Below are positions 24,475 to 32,348 of a stretch of 64,000 nucleotides of DNA, piece by piece. The stretch spans positions 2,108,001-2,172,000 of the forward strand of contig NC_020520.1 in assembly GCF_000348785.1 (NCBI RefSeq), in the 5' to 3' direction. Both the position numbers and the translations under genes were made by a program. This stretch comes from Ilumatobacter coccineus YM16-304 (GTDB taxonomy: Bacteria > Actinomycetota > Acidimicrobiia > Acidimicrobiales > Ilumatobacteraceae). Positions within the stretch are counted from its first letter, which is position 1; each line of letters opens with the position of its first letter. Below the pieces are notes generated by a model. The model had not been told where the DNA came from and did not search any database. It saw only the letters and a program-made list of their open reading frames with translations.

Positions 24475-25092
24475 ATGATGGTCACCATCGTCATTCGTGT
24501 CTGGATGCCCGATCGTCCCGGCGCGCTCGGGCAGGTGGCGAGTCGCATCGGTGCGGTGCGCGGTGACGTCCTCGGCATCGAGATCCTCGAGCACGGCGTC
24601 GAGCAGGTCATCGACGAACTCACCGTCGCGCTTCCCGACATCGATCTCGTTCCGCTGCTGCTGCAAGAGGTCGACGACGTCGACGGCGTGTCGGTCGAGT
24701 CGGTCCGCACCGTCGACCCCGATCGCATCGACCCCAACCTGTCGACGCTGGCCGCCGGTGCCGCGCTCGCCGAGAGTTCGTCCGACGAGCGTCTCGAGGT
24801 GCTGTGCCAGGGAGTCCACCGCGTGGTCGAAGCCGACTGGGCCGTCGTGCTCCGCGGCTCGGAGGTCATTGCGCAGGAGGGCGACACACCCGAAGTCGCG
24901 TGGCTCGTGGCGTTTCTCGCCGGCAGCGAGCACCTCAGCGAAACCGACGAGACGCTGCCCGGTGACCTGGTGTGGGGACACATGGTCACCTCGGGGTTGA
25001 CGGTGGCGGCGGGCCGCACCGACCCGCCGATCCACGAACGCGAACGCATCCGCATCTCGCTGCTCGCCCGCCTCGCCGACGCCCTCCTCTGA
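24475..25092 (+). CDS. ACT-domain protein
   Basis: A 205-residue protein. Residues 1-75 form an ACT domain (VTIVIRVWMPDRPGALGQVASRIGAV), the usual amino-acid-binding regulatory module. The remaining 130 residues form a second domain with GAF-like character, of unknown ligand. There is no DNA-binding or catalytic domain. Two adjacent ATG codons are possible starts (24475 and 24478); the second is seven bases after TACCCT at 24465-24470. Position after an aminotransferase suggests amino-acid sensing, but this is inference. Confidence 0.78.
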   Translation: MMVTIVIRVWMPDRPGALGQVASRIGAVRGDVLGIEILEHGVEQVIDELTVALPDIDLVPLLLQEVDDVDGVSVESVRTVDPDRIDPNLSTLAAGAALAESSSDERLEVLCQGVHRVVEADWAVVLRGSEVIAQEGDTPEVAWLVAFLAGSEHLSETDETLPGDLVWGHMVTSGLTVAAGRTDPPIHERERIRISLLARLADALL

Positions 25093-25143
25093 CGGTCCGG
25101 CTGCGCCTGTTGGCTGCGTCAGCCGAGCGGCTCATCGACGGTG

Positions 25144-26649
25144 TCAGGATTCCCAGTGGCGGGAACGCTCGACGGCGCGGAGCCAGTTGGCGTGCAGCGC
25201 GTCACCGGCGGCGCGATCGGTGGTGGGTTCGAACTGTGCATCGAGCGTCCACGCCGCACCGATGTCGTCGGTCGACGCCCACACGCCCTCGGCCAGCCCG
25301 GCCAGGAACGCAGCGCCGAGTGCCGTCGTCTCCTGCTCGACGGGACGCTGCACCGTCACGCCGAGCTGATCGGCCTGGAACTGGCACAGCAGATCCATCA
25401 CCGCGGCGCCACCATCGACGCGCAGATCGATGATCGGCGTACCGCTGGCCGCAACCATCGCATCGACGACGTCACGCGTCTGATACGCCATCGACTCCAC
25501 CGTGGCCCGCACGATCTCGGCCCGACCCGTGCCGCGTGTGATCCCGACGATGGCCCCACGGGCATACGGATCCCACCACGGTGACCCGAGGCCGGTGAGC
25601 GCCGGGACGAAGTAGACACCGCCGGTGTCGGTAACCGACTCGGCGAGGGGTCCGGTCTCGCCAGCGTCGTCGATGATGTTCAGCCCGTCGCGCAACCACT
25701 GGATCGCCGCTCCCGTCACGAAGATCGCCCCTTCGAGCGCGTAGTGCGTCGTGCCGTCGGCGAGCGTCCACGCCACGGTGGTGAGCATGCCGGCGGTCGG
25801 CGGCGGACACGTCTCGCCCACGTTGAGCAGCACGAACGAGCCGGTGCCGTACGTGTTCTTCGCCATCCCGGGTTCGACACAGGCCTGGCCGAACAACGCC
25901 GCCTGCTGGTCGCCCGCCACCCCGCTCACGGGGATCCCGGCCGGCACACCGCACGCGTCGGACGTCACCCCGATCCGGCCGCTCGACGCGACGATCGTCG
26001 GCAGCGCGTCGATGGGCACGCCCAACAGATCACACAGGTCGGGGTCCCACGCCCGCGAGCGGATGTCGCAGAGCATCGTCCGGCTCGCGTTGGTGACATC
26101 GGTGGCGAACACCTCGCCACCGGTCAGGTTCCAGATCAGCCAGGCGTCGATCGTGCCGAGCGCCAGGTCGCCGTCGTTCGGAATGTCTCGGTGCTCGAGC
26201 AACCAGGCGAACTTGGTGCCCGAGAAGTACGGGTCGAGCACGAGACCGGTTCGCTCGCGGACCAGGTCGAGGTGACCGGCTGCTTCGAGTTCGTCACAGC
26301 GATGCGCGGTCCGGCGGTCTTGCCACACGATGGCGGTGCCGTACGGCTTGCCGGTCGCCCGATTCCAGGCCACAACCGTCTCGCGCTGATTGGTGATGCC
26401 GATCGCGGCGACGCGGTCGCGCCCCACCTCGGCGACCACCTCGGTCAGGGTGGCGACGACCGCTGCCCAGATCTCGTCCGCGTCGTGTTCGACCCAGCCC
26501 GGCTCGGGATAGTGCTGGGTGAACTCCCGGTACGACGCCACGGTGGGGGAGTCGTCGGTGAAGACCGCTCGACTGCGCACCCCGGTGGTGCCAGCGTCGA
26601 TCGCGATGACGCAGTCGGCAGTGGTCGTGTCGGTGTTCGGCTCGCTCAC
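25144..26649 (-). CDS. glpK: Glycerol kinase
   Basis: About 501 residues. It phosphorylates glycerol to glycerol-3-phosphate. The glycerol-binding motifs are intact: GITNQRETVVAWN, AIVWQDRRT and GDQQAALFGQ with the catalytic Asp. AKNTYGTGSF follows. This contrasts with the FGGY paralogue at 7231-8715. The GTG at 26649 is favoured because TACTGT (complement of 26657-26662) lies seven bases upstream; a GTG at 26658 would add three residues. No glpF or glpD is adjacent, so it seems to be monocistronic. Confidence 0.94.
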   Translation of the reverse strand: MSEPNTDTTTADCVIAIDAGTTGVRSRAVFTDDSPTVASYREFTQHYPEPGWVEHDADEIWAAVVATLTEVVAEVGRDRVAAIGITNQRETVVAWNRATGKPYGTAIVWQDRRTAHRCDELEAAGHLDLVRERTGLVLDPYFSGTKFAWLLEHRDIPNDGDLALGTIDAWLIWNLTGGEVFATDVTNASRTMLCDIRSRAWDPDLCDLLGVPIDALPTIVASSGRIGVTSDACGVPAGIPVSGVAGDQQAALFGQACVEPGMAKNTYGTGSFVLLNVGETCPPPTAGMLTTVAWTLADGTTHYALEGAIFVTGAAIQWLRDGLNIIDDAGETGPLAESVTDTGGVYFVPALTGLGSPWWDPYARGAIVGITRGTGRAEIVRATVESMAYQTRDVVDAMVAASGTPIIDLRVDGGAAVMDLLCQFQADQLGVTVQRPVEQETTALGAAFLAGLAEGVWASTDDIGAAWTLDAQFEPTTDRAAGDALHANWLRAVERSRHWES

Positions 26650-26690
26650 CCTGAGCACAGTAGTGCCGACGGCGGCGACGCCACCGGAAC

Positions 26691-26823
26691 GTCAGCGGGC
26701 GCGTCGCTGTGATGCTGGAGGCTCCGCTGCGGCGCGGGACTTCGGGTCAGCGGCGGCGCTTCGCTGTGATGCTGGTGGCTCCGCTGCGGCGCTGCACGTT
26801 TCGCGTCAGCGGCGGCGCTTCGC
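26691..26823 (+). repeat. Imperfect tandem repeat with copies of a gene's 3' end
   Basis: Two near-identical units of 55 and 59 bases begin GTCAGCGG (26691 and 26746) and share a GTGATGCTG-G-GGCTCCGCTGCGGCGC body. A third partial copy starts at 26805. The third copy holds the stop codon and last arginine codons of the minus-strand membrane protein gene, so the repeat seems to be a duplicated gene tail between that gene and glpK. Confidence 0.6.
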
Positions 26824-27162
26824 CTTGGGGCGGTTGATGCCGGTCGAGGTGCGGCTCGTCACCGGCGGGCGCTTGCGAGGTGCCGGTCCGTCGTCGGTGT
26901 CGGAATCACCCGACGACTTCTTGCGTGGCTCGGCGCGCGGCGTGCGCAGTTCTTTGAGCGACTTGCGCTGATAACCGAACTTGGCGAGCACGAAACCGAA
27001 CGCCAGATACAGCGGCCCGCTGACGAGCAATCCGGCGAGCGCACCCACCAACCCGCGGTCGCGGAAGGCCACCACGAGGATGATCGCCATGATCCCGACA
27101 TAGATCACCCATTCGCGCATCAAGCGCTGCCAAGGAACCGGTCGACTGCTATCCCAACCCAT
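26806..27162 (-). CDS. Small membrane protein with basic C-terminal tail
   Basis: A 118-residue protein with two hydrophobic segments (about residues 17-35 and 38-62), then a Lys/Arg/Pro-rich tail of about 50 residues ending in KAKRRR. The start context LMREWVIYVG is typical of small DUF4229-like actinobacterial membrane proteins, but I cannot confirm the family. The basic tail should lie in the cytoplasm. The stop codon is inside the third copy of a tandem repeat. It diverges from pfkA, with 52 bp between starts. Confidence 0.65.
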   Translation of the reverse strand: MGWDSSRPVPWQRLMREWVIYVGIMAIILVVAFRDRGLVGALAGLLVSGPLYLAFGFVLAKFGYQRKSLKELRTPRAEPRKKSSGDSDTDDGPAPRKRPPVTSRTSTGINRPKAKRRR

Positions 27163-27214
27163 TCTCGCCAGTCAATCAGCAAACCGAGGCGAGATTGCCT
27201 CTACGATCGGGCTC

Positions 27215-28249
27215 GTGCGTGTCGGAATCCTCACAGGTGGCGGTGATTGCCCCGGTCTCAACGCAGTGATCAGAGCGGCGGTGCGAAAGGGCGAACGCCA
27301 CTACGGCGATGAACTGGTCGGCTTTCTCGACGCCTGGGACGGAGTGCGCGACCGGCGCACCACACCGCTCAGCGTCGAGTCGATGCGGGGGATGCTCCCA
27401 CGGGGCGGCACCGTGCTCGGCACCCGCCGAGGCAGCCCGTTCGAGACCGACGACGGCGTCGAGCACGTCAAACAGTCGATGTCCGACTTCGGCCTCGACG
27501 GCCTGATCGTGATCGGCGGCAACGGCAGCCTCTCGATCGCCTGCCGGCTGCACGCCGAACACGGCATCCCGATCGTCGGTGTCCCCAAGACGATCGACAA
27601 CGACATCGAAGGCACCGACCTCACGTTCGGCTTCACCACCGCAGTACAGATCGCGACCGACGCGATCGACCGCCTCCACACCACGGCCGAGAGCCACGAC
27701 CGAGTCATGGTCGTCGAGGTGATGGGTCGGCACACGGGCTGGATCGCCACGCACGCCGGCATCGCCGGCGGTGCGACCGCAGTGCTCATCCCCGAGATTC
27801 CGTTCGACATCAGCGAACTCTGCGAACGCCTCACCCGTCGCCACGAACGCGGACGGTTCGCCTCGATCGTCGTCGTGGCCGAAGGCGCCGAGCCGGCCGC
27901 CGGCACGCTCGAGATGGAAGAGAAGGTCTACGACCGGTTCGGCCACGTCGTGCTCGGCGGCGTCGCGACACGCATCGCCCACGCGATCGCCGAGCAGACC
28001 GGGTTCGAGACGCGAGTGGTCCAACTGGGTCACGTCCAACGCGGCGGCACGCCCACCGCGTTCGACCGCGTGCTCTCGACGAGGTTCGGCGTTGCCGCGA
28101 TCGACGCGGTGCACGCGCAGGAGTGGGGCAAGATGACCGTGCTGCGCGGCGAGAACATCGAACTCGAAGACCTCACCGTGGCGGTCGGCAAGACCCGCAC
28201 CGTCGACATGGAACTCTTCGACGGCGTCGCCTCCCACTTCTTCGCCTGA
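27215..28249 (+). CDS. pfkA: 6-phosphofructokinase (group III, probable ATP or mixed phosphoryl donor)
   Basis: A 344-residue enzyme starting GTG: VGILTGGGDCPGLNAVIR. It converts fructose-6-phosphate to fructose-1,6-bisphosphate. The phosphoryl-donor site reads GGNGS and VPKTIDNDI. Compared with E. coli PfkA numbering, Gly104 is kept (ATP-type), Gly124 is Lys (as in PPi-dependent and actinobacterial group III enzymes), and Asp103 is Asn, which is unusual. The catalytic TIDND and EVMGRHTGW motifs are intact. The GTG has TACGAT (27202-27207) seven bases upstream. A glucokinase-like ROK gene lies 4.6 kb upstream. Confidence 0.93.
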   Translation: MRVGILTGGGDCPGLNAVIRAAVRKGERHYGDELVGFLDAWDGVRDRRTTPLSVESMRGMLPRGGTVLGTRRGSPFETDDGVEHVKQSMSDFGLDGLIVIGGNGSLSIACRLHAEHGIPIVGVPKTIDNDIEGTDLTFGFTTAVQIATDAIDRLHTTAESHDRVMVVEVMGRHTGWIATHAGIAGGATAVLIPEIPFDISELCERLTRRHERGRFASIVVVAEGAEPAAGTLEMEEKVYDRFGHVVLGGVATRIAHAIAEQTGFETRVVQLGHVQRGGTPTAFDRVLSTRFGVAAIDAVHAQEWGKMTVLRGENIELEDLTVAVGKTRTVDMELFDGVASHFFA

Positions 28250-28320
28250 TCCGACCACCCGCTGCGCACGGCGCTCGACCCGCACAGCGGTCGACGTTGA
28301 AGTGTTGCCGAGCGTGAGCG

Positions 28321-28920
28321 TCAGGACGACGGCAGCGCAGTGAACGGCGGTTGCGACGTCTCGAGGAACCCGGGGTAGTCGTAGATGCTCAGCGCCGCGT
28401 CGACGAGTCGCCCGTCGCCCGTCGGCCACGCCTGATTGACGCCCTCGACCTGGATGCGTACCCGTTCGACCCCGTCGAGCTCGGACGCGGTCGCCACGAT
28501 CTGAGCCAGCGCGAACCGCACACCGTCGTCGCTCAGCCCGCTCAGCCCGTTGCTCACGTCGATCGTGAGCCGCGTGCCGACCGTTCGAGCCGACAGCAAC
28601 TCGAGCTCGCTCGGAATCGCGGTACCGAGCGACGCTTCGACCTCGTCGGCGTTCGGGCCGGAGATGAGCGAACGCAGCAGCTCCTCGGTGCCACCCGAGT
28701 CCTGGCGCGGCACGGCACGCAGGCGACGCTGCTCGTCGTCGTCGGGGGGAGTGAGCAGGTAGATCCGGTTGGCGCCGGTCGCCGCATCGCCGGTGGCCAC
28801 ATCGCCGAAGTCACCGATGAGGTCTTCGGGAATGTCGCGAGGCGACGAGTCCTCCCGGATCGCGCAGCCGGCAGCGACACCGACCAGGAGCACGACGATC
28901 ATCGTCTTGAGGAGGCGCAT
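28321..28920 (-). CDS. GerMN-domain lipoprotein, reduced LpqB-like
   Basis: A 199-residue lipoprotein. The signal peptide ends in the lipobox VAAGC (Cys near residue 19). The mature region holds a single GerMN domain (RIYLL, LRSLISGP, LGTAIPSELELLSART, RLTIDVSNGL). Its place after a response regulator and a sensor kinase matches lpqB in the mtrA-mtrB-lpqB operon of actinobacteria, but full LpqB is about 580 residues with a beta-propeller. Here only the GerMN part remains. LpqB modulates MtrB activity, so this small version may do the same outside the membrane. The ATG shares one base with the kinase stop. Confidence 0.82.
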   Translation of the reverse strand: MRLLKTMIVVLLVGVAAGCAIREDSSPRDIPEDLIGDFGDVATGDAATGANRIYLLTPPDDDEQRRLRAVPRQDSGGTEELLRSLISGPNADEVEASLGTAIPSELELLSARTVGTRLTIDVSNGLSGLSDDGVRFALAQIVATASELDGVERVRIQVEGVNQAWPTGDGRLVDAALSIYDYPGFLETSQPPFTALPSS

Positions 28921-30359
28921 CAGTCGGTCAACTCCGTGGCCAGCAGTTCGATCACGAAACGCGCTCCCGACTCGCCGTCGAGGCGATCTTCGACCCACAC
29001 CCGTCCGCCGTGCATCCGCACGTGTTCGTCGACGAGCGACAGCCCGAGTCCGGCACCTTCGCTGCCCGTACGCCTGCCGGCACCACCGCCGCGAGCGAAC
29101 CGCTCGAAGATCAGCGAGCGTTCCTCCTCGGCCACGCCGGCACCTCGGTCTTCGACCGCGATCATGAGATGCGACATCCGCTCGTCGGGTTCGTTCGGAA
29201 TCGACATCGAGATCTCGGGCTCGCCACCGCCGTAGGCACGGGCATTGTCGATCAGGTTGGCGATCACGCGGGCGAGGCGGCGCTTGTCGCCACGGATCAG
29301 CGCGAGCTCGGCGCGTTCGCTGACATGGATCGGCGTCGACGGCAGCGAGCTCACCGCCACCGCCTGCCGCACGAACTCGGCGGCGAGGAGCTCTTCCATG
29401 TGCAAGCGGATGGCGCCGGCGTCGAACCGGGAGATCTCGAGCAGGTCTTCGACGAGCCCCTGGAACCGGACGACGTCGCTCGACAACAAGTCGAGCGCCG
29501 CTTGGGCGCGCTCGGGAATGTCGTCACGACGCGCTTCCATGACCTCCACCGAGGCCGACAGCGTCATGAGCGGCGAACGCAGCTCGTGACTCACGTCGGA
29601 CGCGAAACGGGCATCGCGCTCGACGCGCTTCTCGAGCGCCTCGGCCATGTCGTTGAACGACTCGGTGAGCACGCTGAGGTCGGGATCGTCGGTGGTCTCG
29701 AGGCGAGTGTCGAGTCGACCGCCGGCGATCGCCGACGCAGCCTGCGCAGCCGTGCCGAGCGGTCGGACGGCGCGGCGCGCCGCGAAGATGCCGAGCAGCA
29801 CGCCGAGTCCGGTGCTGATCAACGCCGCCAGGATGAGCGACAACCGGAAACTCGACAACGACGCTTCGACATCGTCGAGGCTGAAGAACTCGAAGTACGA
29901 GCCGACGGGCGGCACCGACCAGCCCACCACGATGTTGAGTTCGTCGCCGATGCGGACGAGTTGACGGGCCGAGCCACCTTCACCGATGACGCGGTCGAAG
30001 AGCTCGGGCGGGATGTCGTTCTGACTGAACGTTCCGCCACCGCCGTAGAACTCGCCGCGGTACTCGATGAGGAAGCGCTGCACGCCGATGGTGTCGAGCG
30101 CGGTGAGCGCGGGTGCCGGGTCGGTGGGCAGCGTGGTGCCGAGGTCACGACGCACGCCCTGCGCGTTGCGGAGGGACCTGCTGATGGCGGTCTCGTCGCG
30201 TTCTTGCACGAGGTTCGACCGGGCGAGGCCGTACGTGGTGATCGCCAGGAACATCGACAGCGCGATCGAGCCGAGGGTGATGATCAGCAGGATGCGTCGG
30301 CGCAGACCGAGCGCGGCCGGGCGAGAACGATGAAAGAGACGGCGGATCGGGCCGATCAT
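28920..30359 (-). CDS. Membrane sensor histidine kinase, MtrB-like
   Basis: A 479-residue kinase with two transmembrane helices (about 22-44 and 170-195) flanking an extracytoplasmic sensor of about 125 residues. A HAMP domain follows (RRAVRPLGTAAQAASAIAGG). The phospho-acceptor box is SHELRSPLMTLSAS (His near 258), with N box NLIDNA and G boxes DRGAG and GAGLGLSLV. It would phosphorylate the response regulator encoded 21 bp upstream. The order regulator-kinase-GerMN lipoprotein supports an MtrAB-like system that controls cell wall and division in actinobacteria. The stop overlaps the lipoprotein ATG (TGATG). Confidence 0.88.
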   Translation of the reverse strand: MIGPIRRLFHRSRPAALGLRRRILLIITLGSIALSMFLAITTYGLARSNLVQERDETAISRSLRNAQGVRRDLGTTLPTDPAPALTALDTIGVQRFLIEYRGEFYGGGGTFSQNDIPPELFDRVIGEGGSARQLVRIGDELNIVVGWSVPPVGSYFEFFSLDDVEASLSSFRLSLILAALISTGLGVLLGIFAARRAVRPLGTAAQAASAIAGGRLDTRLETTDDPDLSVLTESFNDMAEALEKRVERDARFASDVSHELRSPLMTLSASVEVMEARRDDIPERAQAALDLLSSDVVRFQGLVEDLLEISRFDAGAIRLHMEELLAAEFVRQAVAVSSLPSTPIHVSERAELALIRGDKRRLARVIANLIDNARAYGGGEPEISMSIPNEPDERMSHLMIAVEDRGAGVAEEERSLIFERFARGGGAGRRTGSEGAGLGLSLVDEHVRMHGGRVWVEDRLDGESGARFVIELLATELTD

Positions 30360-30380
30360 GACGGCGCCACGATCTCCGGG

Positions 30381-31061
30381 TCAGGTCTGGAGGCGATAGC
30401 CGAGGCCGCGCACCGTGACGACGTGGCGCGGGTTGGCAGGATCGCTTTCGACCTTGGTGCGCAGTCGGCGGATGTGCACGTCGACGAGCCGACCGTCGCC
30501 GAAGTAGTCGTAGCCCCACACCTTGTCGAGCAGCGCTTCACGGCTGAGCACCTTGCCGGGGCTCTCGGCGAGTTCGCAGAGCAGGCGGAACTCGGTCTTG
30601 GTGAGGTGCACCTCGGCGCCTTCGCGCAGCACCTTGCCTTCGTCGGGGATGAGTTCGAGGTCACCGAACACGAGCCGAGCATGACCAGGAGCACCGGGGC
30701 GGATACGACGCAGCAGCGCACGGATACGGGCCGACAACTCCTTGGGAGCGAACGGCTTGGTGAGGTAGTCGTCGGCGCCCGCTTCGAGCCCGGCGACCAC
30801 GTCGTGCGTGTCGTTGCGGGCGGTGACCATGACGACCGGGACGTCGCTGGTGCGGCGCAGTGTGCGGCACAGTTCGAATCCGTCGATGCCCGGCAGCATG
30901 ATGTCGATCAGGACGACGTCGGGTGACGACCGCTGAAAGAGGTCGATGGCTTCTTCGCCACTCTCGGCTTCATCGACGATCCACCCTTCGTCTTCGAGGG
31001 CGAGCTTGACCGCGGATCGGATTCGCTCGTCGTCTTCGACCGCAAGGATTCGTGTACCCAC
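30381..31061 (-). CDS. OmpR-family response regulator, MtrA-like
   Basis: About 226 residues. The receiver domain has DDER near the N-terminus, phospho-acceptor Asp in DVVLIDIMLPG and KPF (LTKPFAPKEL). The C-terminal winged-helix domain includes LTKTEFRLLCELAESPGKVLSRE and a VDVHIRRLRTKVE recognition region. The GTG at 31061 was chosen because CATCAT (complement of 31068-31073) lies six bases upstream; an ATG at 31079 would add six residues. It is the first gene of the regulator-kinase-lipoprotein operon. Confidence 0.88.
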   Translation of the reverse strand: MGTRILAVEDDERIRSAVKLALEDEGWIVDEAESGEEAIDLFQRSSPDVVLIDIMLPGIDGFELCRTLRRTSDVPVVMVTARNDTHDVVAGLEAGADDYLTKPFAPKELSARIRALLRRIRPGAPGHARLVFGDLELIPDEGKVLREGAEVHLTKTEFRLLCELAESPGKVLSREALLDKVWGYDYFGDGRLVDVHIRRLRTKVESDPANPRHVVTVRGLGYRLQT

Positions 31062-31127
31062 GCCCCCATGATGCCGCATTTCACCTGCTCGCGACGAACA
31101 TGCGGGCAATTTGTGGCAGAACGTTTG

Positions 31128-32012
31128 CTACGACGGGGTCTGGATGCGCTTCCGAAGCGTGTCGTGGAGGCCGTGACCTGCCGCGAGAACGCCTGCGGGC
31201 GCACGCACGTCGAGCTCGTTTCCGGCGAATGTGGTGACGATCCCACCCGCTTCGCGAACGATGAGCACTCCGGCAGCGACGTCCCACGAGCTGATGAACT
31301 CCTCGAAGTAGGCATCGACGCGTCCGGCCGCGACGAACGCGAGGTCGAGCGCCGCCGAACCCATGCGGCGGATGTCGCGTACGTGGGGGAGCACCCGGGC
31401 GATGCGCTCGGCCTGCTCGACCCGGTGCTGATCGAGGTGGTAGCTGAATCCGGTGGCGACGAGTGATGTCGTCGAGTCGGTGGCGGTCGAGACCTCGATC
31501 GGGTCGTCGCCGAGCCAGGCCCCGGCACCTCGTGCGGCACTGAACAGCGCCGTGTCGCGGTCGCCGAGCGGCGGCGAGTAGACCGCGCCGACCACCGGAT
31601 CACCACGATGGAGCAGACCGATCGACGTGCACCAGCCCGGTAGGTCGTAGACGAAGTTGACCGTCCCGTCGATCGGGTCGATGTGCCACTCGAAGTCGTT
31701 GGTGCCGCGGTGGTTGGCGCCTTCCTCGCCGACGATCGAGTCGTCGGGCCGTTCGGATCGGAGTCGCTCGACCACCAGTGCTTCGGTCTCTCGATCGAAC
31801 TGTGTGACCGGGTCGACCGCGCTCGACTTCGTGTCGTGCGCGGCTCGCTTGCCAGGACCGAGCGCGGATCGGGCCGCTTGCGCGTGGCTGCCCGCCTCGA
31901 ACGCGATGTCGACGGCGAGGTGGCGGAGTTCGTCGAGCTCCGACGCTGACGGGTTCGATGATCCGGTGTCCGCGGACCCAGTGTCGGCGGATCCGGTGTC
32001 GGGCCCGCTCAT
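31128..32012 (-). CDS. Inositol monophosphatase family protein
   Basis: A 294-residue Mg-dependent phosphatase. The metal motifs are EEGANHRG, then WHIDPIDGTVNFVYDLP, and the C-terminal SWDVAAGVLIVREAGG. Members dephosphorylate inositol-1-phosphate, and in actinobacteria also histidinol phosphate or fructose bisphosphate; the exact substrate is open. The first 20 residues hold three DTGSA-type repeats encoded by 15-base tandem units, a disordered extension not part of the fold. The ATG overlaps the stop of the upstream small membrane-protein gene (ATGA). Confidence 0.87.
   Translation of the reverse strand: MSGPDTGSADTGSADTGSSNPSASELDELRHLAVDIAFEAGSHAQAARSALGPGKRAAHDTKSSAVDPVTQFDRETEALVVERLRSERPDDSIVGEEGANHRGTNDFEWHIDPIDGTVNFVYDLPGWCTSIGLLHRGDPVVGAVYSPPLGDRDTALFSAARGAGAWLGDDPIEVSTATDSTTSLVATGFSYHLDQHRVEQAERIARVLPHVRDIRRMGSAALDLAFVAAGRVDAYFEEFISSWDVAAGVLIVREAGGIVTTFAGNELDVRAPAGVLAAGHGLHDTLRKRIQTPS
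31956..32000 (-). repeat. Three 15-bp in-frame tandem repeats in the inositol phosphatase gene
   Basis: Three copies of a GACACCGGATCCGCC-like unit encode DTGSA, DTGSA and DTGSS. As each is a multiple of three bases, copy number can change without shifting the frame. Confidence 0.7.
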
Positions 32013-32287
32013 GGAGCGTGGCCGGCGCGTTCGCGGTCTTCGACTTCACGCCATTCGCCGAGGGCGCGCATGACGAGCACGGCGACGATCGCCATGCCAC
32101 CGGCCGCGATGAGCGAGCCGACGAGGATGCCGATGCCCTTCGGCAGGCCGCAGTCGCCATCGCACTGCAGTGCGATGAGTGAGTAGCCGATGAGTCCGCC
32201 GGCGAGTCCGCTGAGCAGAATGGCCACGAAGGCACCGGCGCGAACGCCGACTGAGGGCAGGGCCGAGAGCGGCCGAGGCGTCTCCAT
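32009..32287 (-). CDS. Small two-helix membrane protein
   Basis: A 92-residue protein with two hydrophobic segments (about residues 12-32 and 45-70), separated by a short loop holding CDGDC that could form an external disulphide. The ATG at 32287 has TAGATT (complement of 32295-32300) seven bases upstream and no ribosome-binding site; longer forms lack support. It overlaps the phosphatase gene by four bases and would be translated first. I recognise no family. Confidence 0.65.
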   Translation of the reverse strand: METPRPLSALPSVGVRAGAFVAILLSGLAGGLIGYSLIALQCDGDCGLPKGIGILVGSLIAAGGMAIVAVLVMRALGEWREVEDRERAGHAP

Positions 32288-32348
32288 GTGTCGCAATCTA
32301 ACGCCGCCCGGGCGAATCGGTCCGGGTGCCCTGCGGCAGACTGTGACG

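Noticed and set aside
28250-28320. Hairpin between pfkA and the GerMN lipoprotein gene as a terminator
   Set aside because: CCGCTG and CAGCGG can pair but the stem is short and the loop long; it is not better than chance in this GC-rich DNA.
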